A stretch of DNA of 64,000 nucleotides, taken from assembly GCA_002433235.1 (NCBI GenBank), contig DJHS01000153.1, positions 1 to 64,000 on the forward strand, read 5' to 3'. Below are positions 7,658 to 14,989 of this stretch, in pieces (the stretch's first letter is position 1; every line of letters starts with the position of its first letter). The notes beneath the pieces were generated by a model. The model was not told where the DNA came from, ran no database searches, and saw only the letters and a list, made by a program, of their open reading frames with translations. A program made the position numbers and the translations under genes. Origin of the DNA: UBA6614 sp002433235. GTDB taxonomy: Bacteria; Verrucomicrobiota; Verrucomicrobiia; Limisphaerales; UBA1100.

Positions 7658-9108
7658 CGCCGACCGTGGCGTTGGATGATTTGCCGCAGTGCCCGCTGGG
7701 CAAGGGTAGCGGTAACAGAATCCGCGCCGCGCTGGAGTCTGAGGAGGGACAGGGCACTGCGTGGCGTACCGATTGCTCCCAGTAGCCGACAAGCGGCGTG
7801 CCGCAGATTTTCGGTGTTCGACTTTAATAACGGACGCAGCACCGGCTCGGCGGCAGAGCCAAAGAGTTGAAGGGCGGCGACCGCGGGTAATGTCTCCCGA
7901 TTCGAGGCCAGATGCCGGGCAATAGGCAAAGCGGCACGGGGATCCTGAAGGCGTGCCAGCGCCTCGATGGCAGCCCAACGCACGGTCAGGTGGGTATCGT
8001 CCAGCCGCTTGATGAGGGCGGAGACCGCATCACGATCGCCCCACAAGGCAAGCGCCCGACAGGCGGCTTGGCGAGTGTAGGGATCGGTATCGTTCAGGAC
8101 AGTGACAAGGGCGGTACTGACCTCGGCAAGCCGGTTGGTTGGTTCGGCGCGGGATAGCTTGCCAGCGGCCTGTAGGCGAGGAAAGGAGAGGCGCCGTTGG
8201 AGCTGCACCAGACATTGGTTCAAGTCCGCAGCAGGCAGAGGGCGAATTTGCACAGGACCAGCAGGGGCAGGCGGACGCAGGGCAGCCTCCCGCCGGTCAC
8301 CGGTTAGGCGTTCATAGGAGAGGGTCATGGGAACGATGCGTACCTCGGCACCATCGGTGACAGTCAGTTTGCCGGTGAACTGCATCGTTTCGAAAATCCC
8401 GGCGAGGGTGTTGAACATCAGGTCCGCATCACCCGAGACAGTGATGGTCGGTTGATTCTCACCGTTCCCGGTTGTAGTGAGTTGGTATTGTTTCTTGATC
8501 GCGATGAGATGGCCGGTGTGGGCCCCGCGGGTGTAAGTGATCGTCTCCTCCGCGGGCAAATGGGTCTTGGTGAGCTTGACAAGGCGCGAGCCAGGCTCGG
8601 GCTTGGTACGTCGTTCATGAACAACGAGCACATTGTTTCGGGCCTGCCATGTGGCTGCGAGCTCATCCGGCAATGTCTCCAGCACCAGACGAGAGGGAGC
8701 CACGGGATCAAAGATTGGAACTTGGCTGCCAATGTGGCCGCCTCGTGGATTGATGACCACATCCGTGGGCGCGCGCAAAGGTCGCCCACCGGAGTTACCA
8801 TCAAAATGACGCCAGCCCAACTTGAAGACGCCGAAGGGCGGAAACAACCGCCCTGTGAGTGAATGCCGCTGAATCGACAGGAAATTGTGGCTGCGAATTG
8901 TGAAGCCATGAATGTTGGCCGCGCGCGCGGTGAACACCATCTGACCCCGCGCACTGGCGACGTACTCCGGCTCCTGAATTTTCAGTTCAATGGTGTAGAC
9001 GTGAGGCTCGCCACGTTTCCATCCATACTTCAGGGTGGATGGCTCGGCAGCCCATGCGCCCATGGCCAAGAATCCCAGCCCAACAAAAACAGCACGGCCT
9101 CCCTTCAT
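7654..9108 (-). CDS. secreted HEAT-repeat protein
   Basis: This is about 484 residues with a signal peptide (MKGGRAVFVGLGFLAMGAWA). The N-terminal ~280 residues are beta-rich and of unknown type (LKYGWKRGEPHVYTIELKIQ, reminiscent of domains found ahead of HEAT arrays in PVC bacteria). The last ~170 residues are HEAT/PBS-lyase-like repeats: DPYTRQAACRALALWGDRDA, HLTVRWAAIEALARLQDPRA and ENLRHAACRLLGAIG. The start could also be the TTG at 9120, adding four residues. It probably acts as an extracytoplasmic binding scaffold. The 4-bp overlap with the downstream GNAT gene implies co-expression. Confidence 0.75.
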   Translation of the reverse strand: MKGGRAVFVGLGFLAMGAWAAEPSTLKYGWKRGEPHVYTIELKIQEPEYVASARGQMVFTARAANIHGFTIRSHNFLSIQRHSLTGRLFPPFGVFKLGWRHFDGNSGGRPLRAPTDVVINPRGGHIGSQVPIFDPVAPSRLVLETLPDELAATWQARNNVLVVHERRTKPEPGSRLVKLTKTHLPAEETITYTRGAHTGHLIAIKKQYQLTTTGNGENQPTITVSGDADLMFNTLAGIFETMQFTGKLTVTDGAEVRIVPMTLSYERLTGDRREAALRPPAPAGPVQIRPLPAADLNQCLVQLQRRLSFPRLQAAGKLSRAEPTNRLAEVSTALVTVLNDTDPYTRQAACRALALWGDRDAVSALIKRLDDTHLTVRWAAIEALARLQDPRAALPIARHLASNRETLPAVAALQLFGSAAEPVLRPLLKSNTENLRHAACRLLGAIGTPRSALSLLRLQRGADSVTATLAQRALRQIIQRHGRR

Positions 9109-9213
9109 GGGGACACTCAAGGCAAGCCGGGCCGTATGGACAAGCAGAAGTTATTCGGAACCGCCCATTCGGCATGAGTTGCCAGCAGCTGGGCAAACAC
9201 GCCATAGTCGCCC

Positions 9214-10311
9214 GTGCACTTGGCGCATTTGCGGCTTCGCGATTTCCGGAATTACGACCGGCTGGACGCGGATTTTTCCCCCGGCTTCCACCTGCTGTTG
9301 GGCCGCAATGCCCAGGGCAAAACCAACCTGCTGGAGGCGGTTTATCTCATGAGCACACTGCGATCCTTTCGCGGCGTGGGCAGCGCGCAATTGGTTCGGC
9401 AGGGCAAGGCGAGCTACTTTGTAGGTGGCCGCGTGGTGGGCGTAGGCACGCACGACATCCGCATGGCATGGTCGCGCACGGAACGGCGGCTGCGGCTTGA
9501 CCAGCAGCCCGTCAAGCGGCTGACTGACTATCTGGGCACGCTACGCACGGTGGTTTTCTGTACCGAGGACTTACAGTTGGTGAAGGGAGCCGGCCGCATC
9601 CGTAGGCGCTTCATGGACTTGCTGCTTTCCCAGGCTCAACCCAGCTACCTGCCGTTACTTCAACGGTACATGCGCGCCGTGCGATCCCGCAACACGCTCC
9701 TCAAGCAATCGCGGCCCGACACGGGTTCACTGGACGGTTTCAGCGCCGAGATGGTGAAACTGGGCAATGACCTGATGCATCACCGGCGCACCTTGGTTCC
9801 TCGATTGGCGGACATGGCGGGGCGCGCCTTTGACCGCATCGCGCCGGATGCCGAGGAATTGCGAATTGAATATCAACCGAGGGTCAAGGCGGACTTTGCC
9901 GAAGAATTGGACAAGGCGCACACCCGTGAACTGGCCCAACGCACCACCTTGATCGGCCCGCATCGGGATGACCTGAAATTGCAGCTAAACGAAAGATCGG
10001 CCGCTGACTACGCCAGCGAAGGTCAGAAACGAACAGTCGCCATCGCATTGAAAATGGCACAGGCCGAATACCTCACCGAGACGCATGGCGCGCCGCCTGT
10101 CCTGTTGATCGACGACGTAATGGGCGAGCTGGACGCCTCCCGCCGCGCCGGCTTCCTGCCCCTGCTGCAGCGGAGCGGCGACGGCCGCGGCCAAGTCTTC
10201 ATGACCTGCACCGAGGAAAACTGGCCGCGCGAACTGGGCGAGAAATTGAACAGTTGGCAAGTCGAGGCGGGGCAGCTCAACCCATCGGGCAGCCACGATC
10301 CACCGAGTTAA
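9214..10311 (+). CDS. recF: DNA replication and repair protein RecF
   Basis: This is a 365-residue SMC-like ATPase that loads RecA on gapped DNA with RecO/RecR. It shows LAHLRLRDFRNYDRLDADF at the N-terminus, Walker A GRNAQGKTNLLEAVYL, signature SEGQKRTVAIALKMAQAEY, and Walker B VLLIDDVMGELDASR, in the order and length typical of RecF. The start is a GTG at 9214. It is not next to dnaN or gyrB here, unlike the classical dnaA-dnaN-recF-gyrB cluster. It is divergent from the HEAT protein and convergent with the lipoprotein gene at 10333-10956. Confidence 0.95.
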   Translation: MHLAHLRLRDFRNYDRLDADFSPGFHLLLGRNAQGKTNLLEAVYLMSTLRSFRGVGSAQLVRQGKASYFVGGRVVGVGTHDIRMAWSRTERRLRLDQQPVKRLTDYLGTLRTVVFCTEDLQLVKGAGRIRRRFMDLLLSQAQPSYLPLLQRYMRAVRSRNTLLKQSRPDTGSLDGFSAEMVKLGNDLMHHRRTLVPRLADMAGRAFDRIAPDAEELRIEYQPRVKADFAEELDKAHTRELAQRTTLIGPHRDDLKLQLNERSAADYASEGQKRTVAIALKMAQAEYLTETHGAPPVLLIDDVMGELDASRRAGFLPLLQRSGDGRGQVFMTCTEENWPRELGEKLNSWQVEAGQLNPSGSHDPPS

Positions 10312-10332
10312 GCGATCCAGCCGGGGCGGGCA

Positions 10333-10956
10333 TCATGGTCGCAGCATGAAGGCAATGTTGGCCTGAGGAAAACCCGCGGCCTTGGCTGCGCCCAGCACCG
10401 TGGCAACAGACTTGAATTGGACCTCCCCATCCGCCCGGACCAACACTTTCAGACGGGGGTCATCCCGGGCAGCTTCCTCGAGCAACTGCTGGATCTGCCC
10501 AAGATCCATTGGCTGGCCCTTGGCCACGTAGCTGCCGTCTTTCCGGATGTTAATCACAAGGGGCCGTTGATTGCCCTTCAGGGGAACCGCGGGCGAGGCC
10601 GGGGGCAAGGTCACGGTGACATCCCGTTCACGCTCGCGCAACGCCATTACATGGCCCTCAAGCTGATGGAGCGTCATGCCCAAGAACAGTTTTTCAGGAG
10701 CCATCACCTTCCGGGCAATGTTGGATTCCGGGTGCTGCTTGACCAGCTGCCGAATCCCCTCCAAGGCCCTTGCGTAACGATCCGCGGCCGCACCTAGCTT
10801 GCCCGACCCAGCTCCCAGCCTGATCTCCTTCATGGCCGCCTCAAACAGCTGATTGGCGGCTTGTGCTGAAGCCTGCTCTCGCTCCTGCCTCCCATCATCA
10901 ATACTGGCACATCCTGCCAACATTGCCGCCAAAACAAGCCCCATGCCTTTCATCAC
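10333..10956 (-). CDS. lipoprotein with C-terminal ExbD/TolR-like domain
   Basis: This 207-residue protein starts with a lipoprotein signal (MKGMGLVLAAMLAGC, lipobox LAGC, Cys at residue 16), then an Ala/Gln/Glu-rich helical region (residues about 25-120). It ends with about 75 residues resembling the periplasmic domain of ExbD/TolR: PLVINIRKDGSYVAKGQPMD, LKVLVRADGEVQFKSVATVL and AAGFPQANIAFMLRP. ExbD/TolR proteins normally carry an N-terminal transmembrane helix that works with ExbB/TolQ; here it is replaced by a lipid anchor. No exbB or tonB gene is adjacent. It may bind peptidoglycan or couple envelope layers; function is not established. Confidence 0.7.
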   Translation of the reverse strand: MMKGMGLVLAAMLAGCASIDDGRQEREQASAQAANQLFEAAMKEIRLGAGSGKLGAAADRYARALEGIRQLVKQHPESNIARKVMAPEKLFLGMTLHQLEGHVMALRERERDVTVTLPPASPAVPLKGNQRPLVINIRKDGSYVAKGQPMDLGQIQQLLEEAARDDPRLKVLVRADGEVQFKSVATVLGAAKAAGFPQANIAFMLRP

Positions 10957-11086
10957 GGACAGTGTATCTCAGCCATGTAAAACGTTGAACTTAAAAATCT
11001 ATATTAGCCTGCCTTGGCGCAGATGATTTTTTCGGGAAGCACAGGCGCTTGAATCGGGCTGCCTTCACCTGATACCGTCGCCAGCC

Positions 11087-12052
11087 ATGCGAATCTTGTC
11101 GGGCATCCAGCCATCGGGCACGCTGCATGTCGGGAACTACTTCGGCATGATGCGCCCAGCCATTGAGCTGCAGGAACAAGGGGAGGCGTACTATTTCATC
11201 GCCGATTACCACTCGATGACCACCATCACCGACGCAGCCGAGCGCCGCGCCAATACGCTGGGGGTGGCACTGGATTTTCTCGCTTGCGGACTGGACCCGG
11301 CCAAATCGGTGTTCTTTGTCCAAAGCGAGGTCCCGGAGGTAACTGAACTGACATGGCTGCTGGGCACGGTGACGCCCATGGGCCTGCTGGAACGCTGTCA
11401 CAGTTACAAGGACAAGATGGCCAAGGGCATTGCCCCCAACTTTGGTCTATTCGCCTATCCCGTGCTGATGGCAGCGGACATCCTGGCCTACGACAGCAAC
11501 ATCGTACCCGTGGGCCGGGATCAGAAGCAACACGTGGAGGTCACGCGCGACATTGCCATCAAATTCAACCAGGAATATGGCGAGGTCTTTGTGCTGCCCG
11601 AGCCACAGATTCGTGACGCGGTGGCCGTAGTGCCCGGTACAGACGGCCAAAAAATGAGCAAGAGCTACAACAACACCATCGAGATTTTTGGAGCGGAAAA
11701 ACCGCTCCGCAAAAAAATCATGCGACTGGTGATGGACAGCCGGCCGCCCGAGGAACCCAAGCCCGACGCGGACAAGAACATCGCCGTTCAACTTTTAAAG
11801 TTGGTGGCACCCACTGACGCAGCAGTGGACTGGGAGGATCGACTGCGCGCGGGAGGCTTGGGCTACGGAGACTTGAAGAAGGCACTGTTCGAGCATTACT
11901 GGGAGCATTTTGCCGAGGCACGCGCACGCCGGGCAGATCTGGAGAACAACTTGGACCACGTGCATCAAGTGTTAAAAGACGGCGCGGAAAAATCGCGCGA
12001 ATTGGCGCAAACGGTATTAGACCGGGCCAAACAGGCCAGCGGACTGGGATGA
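11087..12052 (+). CDS. trpS: tryptophanyl-tRNA synthetase
   Basis: This class I aminoacyl-tRNA synthetase of 321 residues charges tRNA-Trp. The HIGH-equivalent is GTLHVGNYFG (after MRILSGIQPS) and the KMSKS motif is DGQKMSKSYNNTI. Other family segments include ADYHSMTT, LLGTVTPMGLLERCHSYKDK and YPVLMAADILAY. Length and motif spacing are typical of bacterial TrpS. It has an independent divergent promoter region of about 130 bp shared with the ExbD-like lipoprotein. Confidence 0.97.
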   Translation: MRILSGIQPSGTLHVGNYFGMMRPAIELQEQGEAYYFIADYHSMTTITDAAERRANTLGVALDFLACGLDPAKSVFFVQSEVPEVTELTWLLGTVTPMGLLERCHSYKDKMAKGIAPNFGLFAYPVLMAADILAYDSNIVPVGRDQKQHVEVTRDIAIKFNQEYGEVFVLPEPQIRDAVAVVPGTDGQKMSKSYNNTIEIFGAEKPLRKKIMRLVMDSRPPEEPKPDADKNIAVQLLKLVAPTDAAVDWEDRLRAGGLGYGDLKKALFEHYWEHFAEARARRADLENNLDHVHQVLKDGAEKSRELAQTVLDRAKQASGLG

Positions 12053-12085
12053 TGGGCAAAGGCAGATTGGGCGAAAGTCCGGTCT

Positions 12086-13870
12086 TTGGGAGTGGGTGTT
12101 GTGGATGATTTTCAACGACCGTTTTTTCTGGGCATTGAGGGTGGAGGCACCCGGACAACCGCGTTGCTGGCGGACGCGCGGGGAAAGGAAGTCCAACGAA
12201 AGATTTTCGGGCCGGGAAATGTGCGCCTGTTGAATGACCGAGCATTGACGGGTTTGCTGCGGGAGATTGCCGGGCGGTTTCCTACACCGAACGCCATTGG
12301 GCTGGGAATGGCGGGAGCGCGAACGAAAAAAGATCAACACCGCATTCGCGCGGCGGCAGCCAAGGCATGGAAACAGATTCCCTGCGGGGTTTCCCACGAC
12401 TTGGATTTGGCCTTGATTGCCGACACACGCATAAAGCAGCCCGTCATGGCACGGATATTGGTGCTATCTGGAACGGGCTCTTGTTGTTTTGGAAGAGGGC
12501 CAAAAGGGCAAACCGCCAAGATGGGGGGCTGGGGCCATATACTGGGAGACAAGGGGAGCGGCTTTGAAATCGGCCTGAGAGCGCTGAAGGCGGTTGTGTT
12601 TTATCTGGATCGGGACGGAACATGGTCGCGGCTGGGCGAACGATTGCTTGCCGCAACTGGCTGCAATGAGCCAAACGAGTGGGTTGACTGGGTGGCGGAT
12701 CAGGACAAGGCAACCATGGCCGCGTTGGCGGTGGAAGTGTTTGCTGCCGCCCGCTGTAGGGATCGAATTGCGCGCGACATCCTGAAGGGAGCTGCTGCGT
12801 CTCTAGCGAAGGATGCGTTGCATTGTGCGCGCAAGCTAGCCACAACCAGCGAACCGGTTGAATTCCTGTTGGCGGGTGGAGTCCTGAAAAACCAACCGGG
12901 ATTTGCACGCAAAGTGAAGGAGGAAATCCGCGCGCTTTGGCCCAGTGCAATCGTGAAAATCCAGAAACGCGAAGGCGCTTGGGGAGCAGTCGAAATGGCC
13001 AAGGCACTGGAATCAGCACAGATCGACTCGCTCCCAGCAATCACAAACGCGACGCCCGATTCTCCGACTGAAGCGTGCAACCCGCGCTCCACAAATCTGG
13101 AAAAGCTGCCGTTGACCCAAGCGGTTGAGTTGATGCTCGGGGAAGAGTCCAAGGCAGGCAAGACTGTCCGCGCGGAAGCGAAAAAAATTGCCCGGCTTGC
13201 GGACTGGGCAGCGCAAGCCTTGGGCAAAGGTGGACGTTTGTTTTACGTGGGGGCGGGAACCAGTGGCCGGCTGGGAGTTCTGGACGCAAGCGAGTGCCCG
13301 CCCACGTTTCGGTCCGAGCCTTGGCAGGTACAGGGAATCATCGCGGGCGGAACACAGGCACTAACACGGGCGGTCGAGGGAGCAGAAGACGACGCCGAAG
13401 CAGGCGGACGAGCGGTGGGATTTTGCGGAGTGGGAAAGCGGGACTTGGTGGTAGGCATCGCGGCAAGCGGCCGCACCCCATTTGTCTGGGGCGCGATGAA
13501 GGAAGCCGCGAGGCGAGGCGCGCGAACGGCGCTGGTGTGTTTCAACCCAACAGTGAAGCGTCGCGCGGGGGTACCCAAGATGATCATGGCACCAGCGGTG
13601 GGGCCGGAAGTCTTGACGGGTTCAACGCGATTGAAGGCGGGAACGGCAACCAAGCTGATCCTGAACTGCATCACCACTCTGGCTATGGTACGCCTTGGCA
13701 AAGTGGCTGGCAACTTGATGATCGACTTGGATCCGCGAAACGAAAAGCTTCGCGCACGTGCCATTGGCATTGTCTCGAAACTGTCCGGAGTCGAGGCGGC
13801 TGTTGCGCAATCGGCCTTGGAGCAGGAGGGGTGGGTGATTCGGCGGGCCCTGCGGCGGCTCAGCGATTAA
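12086..13870 (+). CDS. BadF/BcrA-type sugar kinase fused to MurNAc-6-phosphate etherase (MurK-MurQ-like)
   Basis: This is a 594-residue two-domain protein. Residues about 10-310 are an ASKHA kinase of the BadF/BadG/BcrA group: phosphate-1 loop FFLGIEGGGTRTTALL, phosphate-2 ARILVLSGTGSCCFGRGPKG, GGWGHILGDKGSGFEIG and adenosine motif FLLAGGVLKNQ. Residues about 340-594 are MurQ: FYVGAGTSGRLGVLDASECP (catalytic Glu in SECPPTF), AGGTQALTRAVEGAEDDAEA, VGIAASGRTPFVWGA and LIDLDPRNEKLRARA. A GlcNAc/MurNAc kinase joined to the etherase would convert MurNAc to MurNAc-6-P and then to GlcNAc-6-P plus lactate, i.e. peptidoglycan recycling. The start is TTG at 12086 or GTG at 12101. The 3' end overlaps the convergent kinase gene by 11 bp. 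Confidence 0.88.
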   Translation: MGVGVVDDFQRPFFLGIEGGGTRTTALLADARGKEVQRKIFGPGNVRLLNDRALTGLLREIAGRFPTPNAIGLGMAGARTKKDQHRIRAAAAKAWKQIPCGVSHDLDLALIADTRIKQPVMARILVLSGTGSCCFGRGPKGQTAKMGGWGHILGDKGSGFEIGLRALKAVVFYLDRDGTWSRLGERLLAATGCNEPNEWVDWVADQDKATMAALAVEVFAAARCRDRIARDILKGAAASLAKDALHCARKLATTSEPVEFLLAGGVLKNQPGFARKVKEEIRALWPSAIVKIQKREGAWGAVEMAKALESAQIDSLPAITNATPDSPTEACNPRSTNLEKLPLTQAVELMLGEESKAGKTVRAEAKKIARLADWAAQALGKGGRLFYVGAGTSGRLGVLDASECPPTFRSEPWQVQGIIAGGTQALTRAVEGAEDDAEAGGRAVGFCGVGKRDLVVGIAASGRTPFVWGAMKEAARRGARTALVCFNPTVKRRAGVPKMIMAPAVGPEVLTGSTRLKAGTATKLILNCITTLAMVRLGKVAGNLMIDLDPRNEKLRARAIGIVSKLSGVEAAVAQSALEQEGWVIRRALRRLSD

Positions 13871-14819
13871 ACCGCTTGACCAGCAACCGGCTCCGGGAGG
13901 CTTCCAGCGCCATGCTGAAATCATCGTAGCTCTGGAATCGCCGGTTGGGGTCTTTCTCCATAGCGTTGCAGATAGCGTTGCTGGTGTCTTTGCTGATCTC
14001 GGGCTGAACCTTGTGCGGCGGCTTGAGGCGCGACTTAACGTGGGCCCAAACGGTTTCCTCCACGGTGGGCATGTCGTAGGGCACCTGGCCGGTGGCAGCG
14101 TGATACATGGTAGCCGCAAGGCTATACATGTCCGAGCGCCAATCCTGCCAATGCTCCGAGACACGCTCGGGAGCAATGTAAAACGGCGTGCCCATGAGGC
14201 CCTCCCGGTCGCGCCGATCGCCCACCTTCTTGGCGATACCAAAGTCCGTCAGCTTGGGCTCGCCATCGGCGTTGTAAAGAATGTTGCTGGGTTTGATATC
14301 CAAATGCATCAGTTCCTTATTGCGGAGCACCTCAAGGGCACCACTCATTTTGATACCCACGTCCAACACATAAAGTTCATCCACGCGGCCATGCTGCTCA
14401 ATGCGATCATCCAGATCGCCGCGGTCGGCCACCTCCATGACGAGATATTTGCGGCCCTCGGCTTCGTCATAGTTGAAGATGTTGATGATGTTGGTGTGGT
14501 TGAGCGAGGCTTGGAAACGTGCCTCGCGGTAAAAGTTGGCCATGGCCTGCTCGTCGCGCTGGATGTCCGCCGCCATGAGCTTCACGGCCACCTCCCGCTC
14601 GAGGATGGTGTCCATGGCACGGTAAACCATGGCCATGCCGCCGGACCCAATGACCGACCTCAGCTCAAACTGCCTGAGGCGCACGGGAGTGATGACCGGA
14701 TGGCGACAATTCTGGCAGGGCACCGCCTGAAACTTGGGCAGGCTGGCGGGCACAAAGTTGGGCGTGCGACAGCGATCGCACGGAACCATCTGCATGGCTT
14801 GTCTGGCCGTATCGGTCAT
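13860..14819 (-). CDS. serine/threonine protein kinase with N-terminal zinc-ribbon-like Cys pairs
   Basis: This 319-residue soluble Hanks-type kinase begins with two CxxC pairs (VPCDRCRTPNF and VPCQNCRHPV), a probable zinc ribbon. The kinase domain follows: glycine loop VIGSGGMAMVYRAMD, VAIB Lys in REVAVKLM, catalytic loop LMHLDIKPSNIL, KLTDFGIAK, and TPFYIAPERVSEHWQDWRSD. The usual HRD Arg is Leu (HLD), while Asp, Lys and Asn are kept, so it should be active but not controlled by activation-loop phosphorylation in the usual way. It lacks a transmembrane segment and extracellular sensor. It is divergent from the NhaD-like gene and overlaps the fused murQ gene tail to tail. Confidence 0.9.
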   Translation of the reverse strand: MTDTARQAMQMVPCDRCRTPNFVPASLPKFQAVPCQNCRHPVITPVRLRQFELRSVIGSGGMAMVYRAMDTILEREVAVKLMAADIQRDEQAMANFYREARFQASLNHTNIINIFNYDEAEGRKYLVMEVADRGDLDDRIEQHGRVDELYVLDVGIKMSGALEVLRNKELMHLDIKPSNILYNADGEPKLTDFGIAKKVGDRRDREGLMGTPFYIAPERVSEHWQDWRSDMYSLAATMYHAATGQVPYDMPTVEETVWAHVKSRLKPPHKVQPEISKDTSNAICNAMEKDPNRRFQSYDDFSMALEASRSRLLVKRFNR

Positions 14820-14917
14820 CCGTTGGGGGAACCTCTGGGCCCGTTCTGACAGAAACCCGGTGGCCGCGCAATCCCGAAAAGCCTCCGCGTGCCTAGTCCC
14901 GCTTTAAATGAATTACA

Positions 14918-14946
14918 TTGACCCGGCGCGCGATCATTTGTACAAA
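14918..14946 (+). promoter_or_regulatory. candidate promoter of the NhaD-like gene
   Basis: TTGACC (14918-14923) and TACAAA (14941-14946) are separated by 17 bp, 44 bp upstream of the ATG at 14990. This is a good sigma70-type match by eye. Confidence 0.45.
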
Positions 14947-14989
14947 TATCCCTACCTACGAAACCCGGCCTCCCCAACCTACAAGACCC

